DNA from: Oxalobacteraceae bacterium UBA4003
GTDB lineage: Bacteria > Pseudomonadota > Gammaproteobacteria > Burkholderiales > Burkholderiaceae_D
Direction: 5' to 3'
DNA: 27,103 nt
NCBI GenBank assembly: GCA_002384815.1
Contig: DGBN01000069.1
Span: 60,704-87,806 of the forward strand
Shown here piece by piece: positions 19,771-27,103 of the stretch (positions within the stretch are counted from its first letter, which is position 1; every line of letters begins with the position of its first letter). The position numbers were made by a program, and so were the translations under genes. The notes below the pieces were generated by a model. The model did not search any database. It was not told the origin of the DNA and was given only the letters and a program-made list of their open reading frames with translations.

Positions 19771-22070
19771 TTGCGCAGGAATTGGAAGTCAGTTTGCACA
19801 TGGCCTTTGTCGAAGCAAGACAGGCGCGCCATGAATTCATTACCGTCGAGCACCTGCTCCTGGCCTTGCTGGATAATCCTTCAGCAGCTGAAGTGTTGCG
19901 TGCCTGTGCGGTCAACATTGATGATCTGCGGAAAACGCTGACTAATTTCATAGGCGACAATACCCCTACGGTACCTGGCGCGGCAGAAGTCGATACCCAG
20001 CCTACACTTGGTTTTCAGCGCGTGATTCAGCGTGCGATCATGCACGTCCAATCGGCTTCTAACGGCAAGAAAGAAGTGACTGGTGCAAATGTACTGGTTG
20101 CCATCTTTGGCGAAAAAGATTCGCACGCTGTTTATTACCTGCACCAGCAAGGCGTAACACGTCTCGACGTGGTGAACTTTATTTCCCACGGCGTACGCAA
20201 GGATCAGCAGATCGATGCACAGAAAAGCTCTGAGGGTGCGGAAGACGTACCTTCTGCAGAAGGTCAGCAGAAAGAAAGCGCACTTGACCAGTTCACACAG
20301 AATCTGAACAAGCTGGCTACCGAAGGCAAGATCGATCCGCTGATTGGCCGTGAAGGCGAAGTCGAGCGCGTGATTCAAACCTTGTGCCGTCGCCGCAAGA
20401 ACAATCCATTGCTGGTGGGTGAGGCAGGCGTGGGCAAGACTGCGATTGCCGAAGGTCTCGCATGGCGCATCACGCAAGGCGAGGTACCTGAAGTACTGCA
20501 AAACGCCATTGTGTATTCGCTCGATATGGGTGCGCTGCTGGCTGGTACCAAGTATCGCGGTGACTTTGAGCAGCGCTTGAAAGCGGTATTGAAGCAGTTG
20601 AAAGACAATCCAAACGGGATTCTTTTCATCGATGAAATCCATACCATCATCGGTGCCGGTTCGGCATCGGGCGGTACCCTGGACGCATCCAATTTGCTCA
20701 AGCCGGCTCTGTCGAATGGCCAGTTGAAGTGCATCGGTGCGACCACGTTTACCGAATTCCGCGGTGTGTTCGAGAAAGATCATGCCTTGTCGCGTCGCTT
20801 CCAGAAGATCGATGTGAACGAGCCTACGGTTGAACAAACCATACAAATTCTGCGTGGTTTGAAATCGCGTTTCGAAGAACATCATGGCGTGAAGTATTCG
20901 GCATCAGCCTTGACGTCGGCCGCAGAGTTGGCTGCGCGCTTCATCAACGACAGGCATTTGCCGGACAAGGCAATCGACGTGATCGATGAAGCTGGTGCTG
21001 CACAACGCATCCTGCCGAAATCGAAGCAGAAGAAAACCATAGGCAAGGCCGAGATCGAAGACATTATTTCGAAGATTGCACGCATTCCTGCACAAACGGT
21101 TAATCAGGATGATCGTTCCAAACTGCAGACGATAGATCGCGATTTGAAGAATGTCGTGTTCGGTCAGGATCCTGCACTGGAAGCATTGGGTTCGGCCATC
21201 AAGGTGGCGCGCGCAGGCCTGGGCAAAACCGACAAGCCGATTGGCTCCTTCCTGTTCTCCGGTCCTACAGGTGTCGGCAAAACCGAGGCAGCCAAGCAGT
21301 TGGCGTTTATCCTCGGGATTGAACTGATTCGTTTCGATATGTCGGAATACATGGAGCGCCATGCGGTTAGTCGTTTGATTGGTGCGCCGCCGGGGTATGT
21401 CGGTTTCGATCAGGGCGGTTTGCTGACCGAAGCGATTACCAAGAAACCGCATGCGGTTCTGCTGCTCGATGAGATCGAAAAAGCGCATCCGGATATTTTC
21501 AATATCCTGTTGCAGGTGATGGATCATGGCACCTTGACGGACAATAATGGCCGCAAGGCGGACTTCCGCAATGTGATCATCGTCATGACGACGAATGCCG
21601 GTGCCGAAAGCCTGCAAAAACGTTCGATCGGTTTTACTGACAAGAAGGAAGCCGGCGACGAGATGGCGGATATCAAGCGTATGTTTACGCCGGAGTTCCG
21701 CAATCGCCTGGATGCCATCATCAGCTTCCGTGCACTGGATGAAGAGATCATCCTGCGCGTGGTCGACAAGTTCCTGATGCAGCTGGAAGAGCAATTGCAC
21801 GAGAAAAAAGTGGAGGCGATCTTCACCGATAATCTTCGTACTTTCCTCGCCAAGAAAGGCTTTGATCCATTGATGGGTGCACGTCCGATGTCACGTCTGA
21901 TTCAAGACATGATACGCAAGGCACTGGCGGATGAATTGCTGTTCGGTCGTCTGGTAACGGGCGGTAAGGTGACGGTTGATCTGGATGAGAAGGATCAGAT
22001 CAAACTGGATTTCAACGAAGGTGATGCGACACCTCCCACCGCAGCCCAGGAAACGGTTGAAGTCGAATAA
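19767..22070 (+). CDS. clpA: ClpA, ATP-dependent Clp protease ATPase subunit
   Basis: A 767-residue AAA+ unfoldase that feeds proteins into ClpP. An N-terminal Clp-N double repeat (about 1-145, the ClpS docking domain) precedes D1 (Walker A GEAGVGKT 218-225; Walker B LFIDEIH) and D2 (Walker A GPTGVGKT 499-506; Walker B VLLLDEIEKAH). The ClpP-docking loop IGF is at 621-623 in QKRSIGFTDKK, showing that it works with ClpP. There is no middle coiled-coil domain, which separates it from ClpB. Length equals the E. coli protein (758) within a few residues. The ATG at 19767 overlaps clpS and has GGAGG just upstream; the longer frame from 19749 is not needed. clpP is not in the window. Confidence 0.97.
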   Translation: MIAQELEVSLHMAFVEARQARHEFITVEHLLLALLDNPSAAEVLRACAVNIDDLRKTLTNFIGDNTPTVPGAAEVDTQPTLGFQRVIQRAIMHVQSASNGKKEVTGANVLVAIFGEKDSHAVYYLHQQGVTRLDVVNFISHGVRKDQQIDAQKSSEGAEDVPSAEGQQKESALDQFTQNLNKLATEGKIDPLIGREGEVERVIQTLCRRRKNNPLLVGEAGVGKTAIAEGLAWRITQGEVPEVLQNAIVYSLDMGALLAGTKYRGDFEQRLKAVLKQLKDNPNGILFIDEIHTIIGAGSASGGTLDASNLLKPALSNGQLKCIGATTFTEFRGVFEKDHALSRRFQKIDVNEPTVEQTIQILRGLKSRFEEHHGVKYSASALTSAAELAARFINDRHLPDKAIDVIDEAGAAQRILPKSKQKKTIGKAEIEDIISKIARIPAQTVNQDDRSKLQTIDRDLKNVVFGQDPALEALGSAIKVARAGLGKTDKPIGSFLFSGPTGVGKTEAAKQLAFILGIELIRFDMSEYMERHAVSRLIGAPPGYVGFDQGGLLTEAITKKPHAVLLLDEIEKAHPDIFNILLQVMDHGTLTDNNGRKADFRNVIIVMTTNAGAESLQKRSIGFTDKKEAGDEMADIKRMFTPEFRNRLDAIISFRALDEEIILRVVDKFLMQLEEQLHEKKVEAIFTDNLRTFLAKKGFDPLMGARPMSRLIQDMIRKALADELLFGRLVTGGKVTVDLDEKDQIKLDFNEGDATPPTAAQETVEVE

Positions 22071-22090
22071 GACTGAAAACGGTGCCAAAT

Positions 22091-22125
22091 AAAAAGCCCG
22101 AACCATGATGTGGTTCGGGCTTTTT
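22091..22125. terminator. Bidirectional terminator between clpA and pyrD
   Basis: AAAAAGCCCGAACCA (22091-22105) and TGGTTCGGGCTTTTT (22111-22125) pair over 15 bases around loop TGATG. It serves clpA on the plus strand and can serve pyrD on the minus strand. Confidence 0.94.
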
Positions 22126-22203
22126 CAATTCAATGCGCGATCAGGCTGTTTTTGGGCTGGTTGAGCAAGGCCGTACCGAGACTATTCGCTCTGCCATCGG
22201 CTC

Positions 22204-23247
22204 CTATGTTGGGGAGCGCAGTGCGGCCGCACATTCCCGTATCAGGGTCGGGCCGCGATAAATCAAGCCGGTATATAGCTGTACCAGCGATGCGCCGGCG
22301 GCTATCTTGGCCTGTGCATCCGCGCCGGATAAAATTCCACCGACACCGATGATAGGCAGGGCGTCGCCCAGTTCTGTTTTCAATGCACGGATTACGCTAT
22401 TCGACGATTCGAAAACAGGAGCGCCTGACAGGCCACCGGTTTCTTCTGCATGCTTCATGCCCTTTACCGCGTCGCGGCTGATCGTGGTGTTGGTGGCGAT
22501 GACGCCATCCATCTTGTGTCGCAACAGCGCTTGCGCGATGGTCTGGATTTGTTCTGTATCGATATCCGGTGCAATCTTCAAGGCGATCGGGACATAACGT
22601 TTGTGCTGATCAGATAAGCGTTGTTGCGCTTCTTTTAGTTGCGACAACAAGGCATCGAGTTCCGATGCGCCTTGCAGTTGCCGCAGGTTTTTGGTGTTCG
22701 GTGACGAGATGTTGACGGTGACATAGCTGGCGTACGGATACACCTTTTCCAGGCAAATCAGATAATCGTCTACTGCGCGCTCGATCGGCGTGTCTGCATT
22801 CTTGCCGATATTTAATCCGAGTATGCCTTCCCCGTTTTGATAAAACCGCGATGCCTGGACGTTGGAGACAAAGGCATCGACGCCGCCGTTGTTGAATCCC
22901 ATCCGATTGATGATGGCGTTTGCTTGCGGCAGGCGAAACATGCGTGGCAAGGGATTGCCTGGCTGGGCACGCGGCGTTACGGTGCCGACCTCGATGAAGC
23001 CGAAACCTAGCGTCGCCAGAGCATCGATATAGGCACCATCCTTGTCCAGCCCCGCGGCCAGACCGACCGGATTGGGAAAGGCAATGCCCATCACGGTGCG
23101 TGGATCGTGTTCCGGCTTGGCGATCGCAGAAGTCCATCCCAGCGCCGCAGCACGATGCAAGGCAGGCAAGGTGAGCTTGTGCGCGGCTTCCGGATCGATG
23201 GCAAATAAAAAGGGACGGGCAAGGGCGTAGAGGAATTTTTCGGACAC
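22204..23247 (-). CDS. pyrD: Dihydroorotate dehydrogenase (quinone), class 2
   Basis: A 347-residue FMN enzyme of pyrimidine synthesis that oxidises dihydroorotate to orotate and passes electrons to quinone. The N-terminal amphipathic helices (about 1-45) that attach class 2 enzymes to the inner membrane are present. Barrel motifs are GLAAGLDKDG (62-71), EVGTVTPRAQPGNPLPRMFR, INRMGFNNGG, the catalytic Ser region VNISSPNTKNLR (178-189), GVIATNTTISRD and IIGVGGI. The start is GTG (23247-23245), without a clear ribosome binding site. It is on the same strand as bpt and aat, 98 bases after bpt; that spacer holds a long hairpin. The metabolic gene probably sits with the N-degron genes by conserved order rather than shared function. 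Confidence 0.96.
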   Translation of the reverse strand: MSEKFLYALARPFLFAIDPEAAHKLTLPALHRAAALGWTSAIAKPEHDPRTVMGIAFPNPVGLAAGLDKDGAYIDALATLGFGFIEVGTVTPRAQPGNPLPRMFRLPQANAIINRMGFNNGGVDAFVSNVQASRFYQNGEGILGLNIGKNADTPIERAVDDYLICLEKVYPYASYVTVNISSPNTKNLRQLQGASELDALLSQLKEAQQRLSDQHKRYVPIALKIAPDIDTEQIQTIAQALLRHKMDGVIATNTTISRDAVKGMKHAEETGGLSGAPVFESSNSVIRALKTELGDALPIIGVGGILSGADAQAKIAAGASLVQLYTGLIYRGPTLIRECAAALRSPT

Positions 23248-23277
23248 GGTAGCGATCAGGTTGGTGAGTCAAGGGCA

Positions 23278-23312
23278 GCCAAACCGACTGCAGTATGTGC
23301 GGTCAGTTTGGC
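23278..23312 (-). repeat. Long interrupted hairpin between bpt and pyrD
   Basis: GCCAAAC (23278-23284) pairs with GTTTGGC (23306-23312), and inner GAC/GTC and GCA/TGC pairs extend the stem to about 13 pairs. No T-run follows on the minus strand, so it is not a standard terminator. It may be an mRNA-stabilising or leader element ahead of pyrD. Confidence 0.5.
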
Positions 23313-23345
23313 ATCGCGCATTTTAACGTGAGATGCGGACGCAGC

Positions 23346-24071
23346 CTAGGATAGTGGCTGCCATTCACCTTGCCGCAATGCTTCCAGTGGCTGGAAATTT
23401 TTCTTGTATGACATCTTCTGGCTTTCCTCTATCCAGTAGCCGAGATAGACGTACGGTATTTGCAGCATCCTGGCTTGCTCGATTTGCCACAGTACGTTGT
23501 AGGTGCCGTAGGAGGCGTTTGCTTCTTCAGGATCGTAAAAGGTATAGACCGACGACAGGCCATCATCCAGCACGTCGATGATGCTGACCATGCGCAGCGT
23601 GCCATCGTCTTCGCGAAACTCCACCAGCCGGGTATTTACCTTGCTCTGCAGCAGGAATTGTGCGTACTGCTCGCGGCTATCCTGGTCCATGCCGCCGCCG
23701 GCATGCCGGGCTGCCTGATAACGCAGATAGAGATCGTAATGTTCGGCCAGATAAGCGAGTTTGGTCACCGAGGTTTGCAGGTCGCTATGCCGGGTTTGTG
23801 CCCGTCGCTGACTGCGATTGGGTATGAATTTATCGACCACGATGCGTACCGGCGTACATGCCTGGCAGCCATCGCAATAAGGGCGATAGGTGAAAATCCC
23901 GCTGCGACGAAAACCGTTCTTGACCAGTTCGCTGTAGACATCGGCGTTGATCAAATGCGCAGGAGTGGCAACTTGCGAACGCGCCTGGCGGTCATCCAGA
24001 TAGCTGCACGGGTAGGGGGCAGTGGCATAGAACTGTAGCGTGGAAAACGGAAGTTCTTTAGGGTGCGTCAT
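23346..24071 (-). CDS. bpt: Aspartate/glutamate leucyltransferase (Bpt)
   Basis: A 241-residue cytoplasmic enzyme that transfers Leu from Leu-tRNA to proteins with N-terminal Asp or Glu, making them N-degrons for ClpS-ClpAP. The N-terminal domain shows CSYLDDRQARSQ (Cys22), then YRPYCDGCQACTPVR with Cys66, Cys69 and Cys72. The C-terminal GNAT-like domain includes SSVYTFYDPEEANASYGTYN and YVYLGYWIEESQKMSYK. The family was formerly annotated as arginyltransferase (ate). The ATG at 24071 fits the family start (PKELPFSTLQFYATAPYPC); no clear ribosome binding site is seen. It follows aat by 68 bases on the same strand, indicating an operon of two N-degron transferases. Confidence 0.95.
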   Translation of the reverse strand: MTHPKELPFSTLQFYATAPYPCSYLDDRQARSQVATPAHLINADVYSELVKNGFRRSGIFTYRPYCDGCQACTPVRIVVDKFIPNRSQRRAQTRHSDLQTSVTKLAYLAEHYDLYLRYQAARHAGGGMDQDSREQYAQFLLQSKVNTRLVEFREDDGTLRMVSIIDVLDDGLSSVYTFYDPEEANASYGTYNVLWQIEQARMLQIPYVYLGYWIEESQKMSYKKNFQPLEALRQGEWQPLS

Positions 24072-24139
24072 GATTGCTGGCTTGGGCGGATTCGACGGCT
24101 ATAGTTATATCAGACAGACGCTGCTATGCAAGCAGATTT

Positions 24140-24871
24140 CTAATTGACTTCAAACATGGCAATTGGCTTCCAGTCCATGATTTGCGGTGCTGCGACGGCT
24201 TGCCGCAAAAGGGAAATAAATTCTGCACGTGAAATCGGTGTTGCGCCTAGTGATGCCAGATGGGCTGTCTGCTGCTGGCAGTCTATCATCGAAACTCCAT
24301 GGCTTTCCAGGAAGCGCACGAGATAGGCCAGGGCAATTTTTGAGGCGTCGGTGACGCGTGTGAACATGGACTCGCCGTAAAACATGTTTCCGATACTGAC
24401 GCCGTATGCGCCGCCAACCAGCTCGTCATCCAGCCATAGCTCGGATGAGTGAGCATAGCCAAGACGATGCAGGCTGGTATAGCCGGCGATGATGTCGTCC
24501 GATATCCAGGTGCCGGCTTCGCCGTTGCGTGGTGCGGCACAGGCCCGCATGACGTCTACAAACGCATGATCGAAACGAATTTGCCAACGGCCGTTGGTGG
24601 CCATGCTGCGATCAATTTTCTTCAGGCTCGTTTTCAGGCTGGCGGAGATTTTGAAATCCTGAATGAAGAGCACCATGCGCGGATCGGTGCTCCACCACAA
24701 AATCGGCTGGCCTTCGGAGAACCACGGGAAGATTCCGTTTTGATAAGCCAGCAGCAAACGTTCGGCTGAAAGATCTGCGCCGGCGGCCAGCAAACCGGCT
24801 GCACCATCGGCCTCGGTGAGCGCGCTGGACACATTGGGGAAAGGATCGTCTGCTGCCAGCCACGGGATCAT
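24140..24871 (-). CDS. aat: Leucyl/phenylalanyl-tRNA-protein transferase
   Basis: A 243-residue cytoplasmic enzyme that adds Leu or Phe from tRNA to proteins with N-terminal Arg, Lys or Met, creating ClpS-recognised N-degrons. The family core is clear: AYQNGIFPWFSEGQPILWWS (42-61) followed by TDPRMVLF, then the GNAT-like part with GYAHSSELWLDDELVGGAYG and IGNMFYGESMFTRV, and the late block SHGVSMIDCQQQTAHLASLG. An AGGGAT site lies about 6 bases before the ATG at 24871. It heads the minus-strand group aat-bpt-pyrD and is divergent from amt. Length is near the E. coli enzyme (234). Confidence 0.96.
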   Translation of the reverse strand: MIPWLAADDPFPNVSSALTEADGAAGLLAAGADLSAERLLLAYQNGIFPWFSEGQPILWWSTDPRMVLFIQDFKISASLKTSLKKIDRSMATNGRWQIRFDHAFVDVMRACAAPRNGEAGTWISDDIIAGYTSLHRLGYAHSSELWLDDELVGGAYGVSIGNMFYGESMFTRVTDASKIALAYLVRFLESHGVSMIDCQQQTAHLASLGATPISRAEFISLLRQAVAAPQIMDWKPIAMFEVN

Positions 24872-24901
24872 CGCATATCCCTGTTTTGGTTCGTTATTGT
24901 G

Positions 24902-24916
24902 CGCACTCTTGGTGCG
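24902..24916. promoter_or_regulatory. Possible NtrC-like activator site upstream of amt
   Basis: CGCAC (24902-24906) and GTGCG (24912-24916) are perfect inverted arms with a 5-base spacer. This resembles an NtrC half-site pair (GCAC...GTGC), but the consensus spacing between GCAC and GTGC is 7 bases, not 5. It is centred about 100 bases upstream of the predicted sigma-54 start, the normal place for an enhancer. The match is imperfect. Confidence 0.3.
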
Positions 24917-24985
24917 TCATGTCTGAATTTTCCAGATTGCAAAAAATTACCTTTTAAAATCATGCACTTGAAAAAATCACCAAAA

Positions 24986-25001
24986 TGGAATGATTTTTGC
25001 T
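24986..25001 (+). promoter_or_regulatory. Sigma-54 promoter of amt
   Basis: TGGAATGATTTTTGCT matches the sigma-54 pattern TGGCACG-N4-TTGCW at TGG, A, G, TTGC and the final W with exact spacing. Only positions 4 and 6 differ. Transcription would start near 25012, about 40 bases before the amt ATG. Sigma-54 control of ammonium transporters is well established in proteobacteria, which supports the call. Confidence 0.7.
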
Positions 25002-25051
25002 CTTGTGGTGCACTCATTTTACTTGTCTGCACACTAATCGGGAGGTTTTGC

Positions 25052-26254
25052 ATGGATGCACTTAAATATGGCGCTGACGCATTATTCATTATGCTAGGTG
25101 CGATTATGGTTTTGGCCATGCACGCAGGTTTTGCTTTCCTTGAACTTGGGACGGTGCGCAAGAAAAATCAAGTTAACGCGCTGGTCAAAATACTAGTCGA
25201 TTTTGCGGTATCGACGATCGCCTATTTTTTCGTTGGCTACAGCGTTGCATATGGTGTCAGTTTTTTCGGCAGTGCCGAGGTGCTGACGCAGCGCAACGGC
25301 TTCGAGCTGGTCAAGTTCTTCTTTCTGCTGACATTTGCGGCAGCCATTCCCGCCATCATTTCCGGCGGTATTGCAGAGCGTGCGCGTTTTCATCCACAAC
25401 TGCTGGCGACGGCGCTGATTGTAGGGCTGATTTATCCGCTGTTTGAAGGCATTGCATGGAATCAGAATTTCGGTGTACAGGCATGGTTGCAAGCGACGTT
25501 TGGCGCAAATTTCCATGATTTCGCCGGCTCGATTGTCGTGCACGCGGTCGGTGGCTGGATCGCCTTGCCGGCAGTGTTGTTGCTGGGTGCGCGGCGCGGC
25601 CGTTATACGAAGGAAGGTGGAATTGCAGCACATCCGCCTTCCAGTATTCCCTTTCTGGCATTGGGCGCATGGATACTTACGGTTGGCTGGTTCGGCTTCA
25701 ACGTGATGAGTGCGCAAACAATGGAGCAGATGAATGGCCTGGTTGCCGTCAACTCATTGATGGCGATGGTAGGAGGCACGCTGGCTGCGTTTTTGGCGGG
25801 TAAAAACGATCCCGGTTATGTGCATAACGGCCCACTCGCTGGTTTGGTTGCCATATGCGCCGGCTCCAACCTCATGCATCCGCTAGGTGCTCTTGTTACT
25901 GGGGCAATTGCCGGTGTCGTCTTTGTCGGCATGTTCAGCCTGACGCAAAACAAATGGAAAATCGATGATGTACTGGGCGTCTGGCCTTTGCATGGTTTGT
26001 GCGGAGCATGGGGCGGTTTGGCGGCCGGAATTTTTGGACTGAAGGAGTTCGGCGGTTTGGGTGGCGTATCGTTCATGTCGCAATTGTTCGGCACGGTGCT
26101 GGGAATCTCGATTGCCTTGATAGGCGGGACGCTGATTTACGGTGCGCTGAAACTGACGATGGGTTTGCGACTGGATGCCGAGCAGGAGTTCAATGGCGCA
26201 GATTTATCGATACACAATGTCAGTGCGACGCCGGAGCGTGAAACTTACTGGTGA
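25052..26254 (+). CDS. amt: Ammonium transporter, Amt family
   Basis: A 400-residue inner-membrane ammonium channel with about 11 hydrophobic helices. Key residues are visible: Asp156 in HDFAGSIVVHAVGG, the pore histidines His164 (same segment) and His314 (GVWPLHGLCGAWGG), and the SGGIAERARF motif (104-113). The trimeric family conducts ammonia and is usually gated by a PII protein (GlnK). No glnK is adjacent here, so regulation would need a PII protein encoded elsewhere. I chose the ATG at 25052 because GGAGG lies 6 bases upstream and the mature N-terminus begins near MDALKYGADALFIMLGA. The longer open frame from 24899 covers the sigma-54 promoter and is not coding. The polar C-terminal tail is about 20 residues. 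Confidence 0.94.
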   Translation: MDALKYGADALFIMLGAIMVLAMHAGFAFLELGTVRKKNQVNALVKILVDFAVSTIAYFFVGYSVAYGVSFFGSAEVLTQRNGFELVKFFFLLTFAAAIPAIISGGIAERARFHPQLLATALIVGLIYPLFEGIAWNQNFGVQAWLQATFGANFHDFAGSIVVHAVGGWIALPAVLLLGARRGRYTKEGGIAAHPPSSIPFLALGAWILTVGWFGFNVMSAQTMEQMNGLVAVNSLMAMVGGTLAAFLAGKNDPGYVHNGPLAGLVAICAGSNLMHPLGALVTGAIAGVVFVGMFSLTQNKWKIDDVLGVWPLHGLCGAWGGLAAGIFGLKEFGGLGGVSFMSQLFGTVLGISIALIGGTLIYGALKLTMGLRLDAEQEFNGADLSIHNVSATPERETYW

Positions 26255-26264
26255 CGCATTGCTT

Positions 26265-26304
26265 CGCGGCAGGGTAGATGAACAGCGGCGATGACCCTGC
26301 CACG
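26265..26304. other. Hairpin between amt and the NUDIX gene
   Basis: CG-x-GGCAGGGT (from 26265) and ACCCTGCC-x-CG (to 26304) form a stem of 8 perfect pairs plus 2 beyond one mismatch, with an 18-base loop. It lacks a T-run on either strand. In the short convergent spacer it may be a weak terminator for both genes or a 3' stabiliser. Confidence 0.5.
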
Positions 26305-26327
26305 CTATTCTGGCTCAAGGGTGATGG

Positions 26328-26915
26328 CTAATCGATGTTCAGCGCTTCAACATAAGGTGCAGGTTTCAGAATGTCGTGGGCATGGAAGCGATAGGCGCCG
26401 CCGTTTTTTCGCGCGGTATGATCGGCCAGAAAGAATTTCAATGTATGGCTGACGGTCTGGAACGCGATCTCGTCCCATGGAATTTCATCGGCGGCAAACA
26501 TTTTCACTTCCAGGCTTTCTATACCTGCTTCGTAGTCCAGATCCAGCAAGGTGGCACGATAAAACATGTGGACTTGATGTACGTGCGGCACATTCAATAG
26601 CGAAAACAGTTCATGCAATTGAATGTTTGCACCGGCCTCTTCCACCGTTTCCCGGATCGCGGCTTCGGCTGTGGTCTCATTGTTTTCCATGAAGCCAGCT
26701 GGCAGCGTCCAGTAGCCGTGACGTGGTTCTATGGCGCGCTTGCACAGGAGAATACGCATCTCGCCATCTTCATCCCATACGGGAATCGAGCCGAGCACCA
26801 TCTTCGGATTCTGGTAATGAATGGCGCCGCAATTGCCGCATACATAACGCGGGCGATTGTCACCCGCAGGGATGGATAGTGAAACGGGATGAGCGCACTC
26901 GGAGCAAAAATTCAT
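26328..26915 (-). CDS. NUDIX hydrolase with N-terminal zinc ribbon
   Basis: A 195-residue predicted cytoplasmic pyrophosphohydrolase. An N-terminal zinc ribbon with Cys4-x2-Cys7 and Cys26-x2-Cys29 precedes a NUDIX fold. The NUDIX box spans residues 74-96 (Gly74, Glu80, Arg88-Glu89, Glu92-Glu93, Gly95), matching GX5EX7REUXEEXGU except Thr at the usual hydrophobic position. The zinc ribbon plus NUDIX arrangement resembles the NADH pyrophosphatase (NudC)-like and related groups; the substrate cannot be told, with ADP-ribose, NADH or FAD-type molecules possible. The ATG at 26915 gives the first Cys pair right at the N-terminus. No strong ribosome binding site is seen. It is convergent with amt and divergent from tRNA-Met. 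Confidence 0.88.
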   Translation of the reverse strand: MNFCSECAHPVSLSIPAGDNRPRYVCGNCGAIHYQNPKMVLGSIPVWDEDGEMRILLCKRAIEPRHGYWTLPAGFMENNETTAEAAIRETVEEAGANIQLHELFSLLNVPHVHQVHMFYRATLLDLDYEAGIESLEVKMFAADEIPWDEIAFQTVSHTLKFFLADHTARKNGGAYRFHAHDILKPAPYVEALNID

Positions 26916-27012
26916 GGAAATAAAATCGTTTAAATACTTACGTGTCTGGATTGTCGTCGAGCATATTTCAAGTGAAGAAGTGTATCACCGAGTAAAGAAT
27001 ATGCGATTAAGT

Positions 27013-27041
27013 TTGCGTTGCGCGCAGATACTCTATATACT
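27013..27041 (+). promoter_or_regulatory. Promoter of initiator tRNA-Met
   Basis: TTGCGT (27013-27018), exactly 17 bases, and TATACT (27036-27041) form a good sigma-70 promoter. The predicted start near 27048 lies about 7 bases before the tRNA 5' end. Confidence 0.75.
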
Positions 27042-27054
27042 TCATATCTTCAGA

Positions 27055-27103
27055 CGCGGGGTGGAGCAGTCTGGCAGCTCGTCGGGCTCATAACCCGAAG
27101 GTC
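27055..27103 (+). tRNA. Initiator tRNA-Met (anticodon CAT), 5' part
   Basis: The sequence from CGCGGGG matches a bacterial initiator tRNA. It begins with C1, which is unpaired in initiators, and has a D-arm GAGC-AGTCTGGCA-GCTC. The anticodon arm has stem TCGGG/CCCGA with loop CTCATAA, containing the three G-C pairs diagnostic for initiator tRNA. The window ends in the variable region, so the T-arm and 3' end are not visible. Confidence 0.93.

Noticed and set aside
19881..20885. Long open frame of 334 codons on the minus strand
   Set aside because: It is antisense to clpA, shows no recognisable domain, and its composition follows from the codon bias of clpA. Another such frame at 20904-21800 is rejected for the same reason.
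24899..25051. N-terminal extension of Amt by 51 codons
   Set aside because: The extension covers the sigma-54 promoter, while GGAGG is placed correctly for the ATG at 25052 and the family N-terminus starts there.
1..27103. Search for insertion sequences, integrase genes, attachment sites, CRISPR arrays and toxin-antitoxin pairs
   Set aside because: No transposase or recombinase motifs, no regularly spaced repeats and no paired small toxin-antitoxin frames were seen by eye on either strand.

Overview
The window looks like a chromosomal segment of a betaproteobacterium (Burkholderiales), most likely Oxalobacteraceae of the Herminiimonas/Janthinobacterium type. That placement rests on protein character and gene order only; no database search was possible. 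Nearly all genes are housekeeping or transport genes. I see no insertion sequence, prophage, CRISPR array or long repeat. Gene starts, operon overlaps and hairpin terminators are well preserved, with one clear case of gene decay.

Layout from left to right. At the left edge is the start of rpmB (minus strand) with a good promoter, then radC (minus). Divergent from radC is fkpB-ispH (plus). The ispH-livH gap holds a compact candidate transcription unit: a TATAAT promoter, a 27-codon ORF with a strong ribosome binding site, and a terminator. Next is a tight livHMGF branched-chain amino acid ABC operon without its binding protein, then aqpZ. The following accessory patch contains a promoter and palindrome in front of an internally deleted MFS transporter pseudogene (oxalate/formate antiporter type), a gamma-glutamyltransferase-family Ntn hydrolase resembling oxamate amidohydrolase, and a convergent FadR-type GntR regulator.

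The middle contains a glycine-zipper lipoprotein (minus), tRNA-Arg(CCT) (minus), uup (plus), sirB1-like and murJ (minus), rpsT (plus), a secreted DUF192 protein (minus), an RluE-type pseudouridine synthase (minus) and a CspA-type cold shock protein (minus).

The right part brings together most of the bacterial N-degron pathway. clpS-clpA (plus) encode the adaptor and unfoldase. Convergent to them is a minus-strand group aat, bpt and pyrD, in which the two aminoacyl-tRNA-protein transferases create the N-terminal Leu/Phe degrons that ClpS reads. ClpP is not in the window. Divergent from aat is an amt ammonium transporter with a sigma-54 promoter and a possible distal activator site, suggesting nitrogen control. 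The window ends with a zinc-ribbon NUDIX hydrolase (minus) and the first 49 bases of an initiator tRNA-Met (plus).

The observations most worth checking are the ispH-livH small transcription unit, the decayed MFS gene with apparently intact control sequences, the N-degron gene neighbourhood, the amt sigma-54 promoter, the tRNA-Arg with an altered T-loop, and clpS and murJ as candidate leaderless messages. I found no convincing entirely new multi-gene system.
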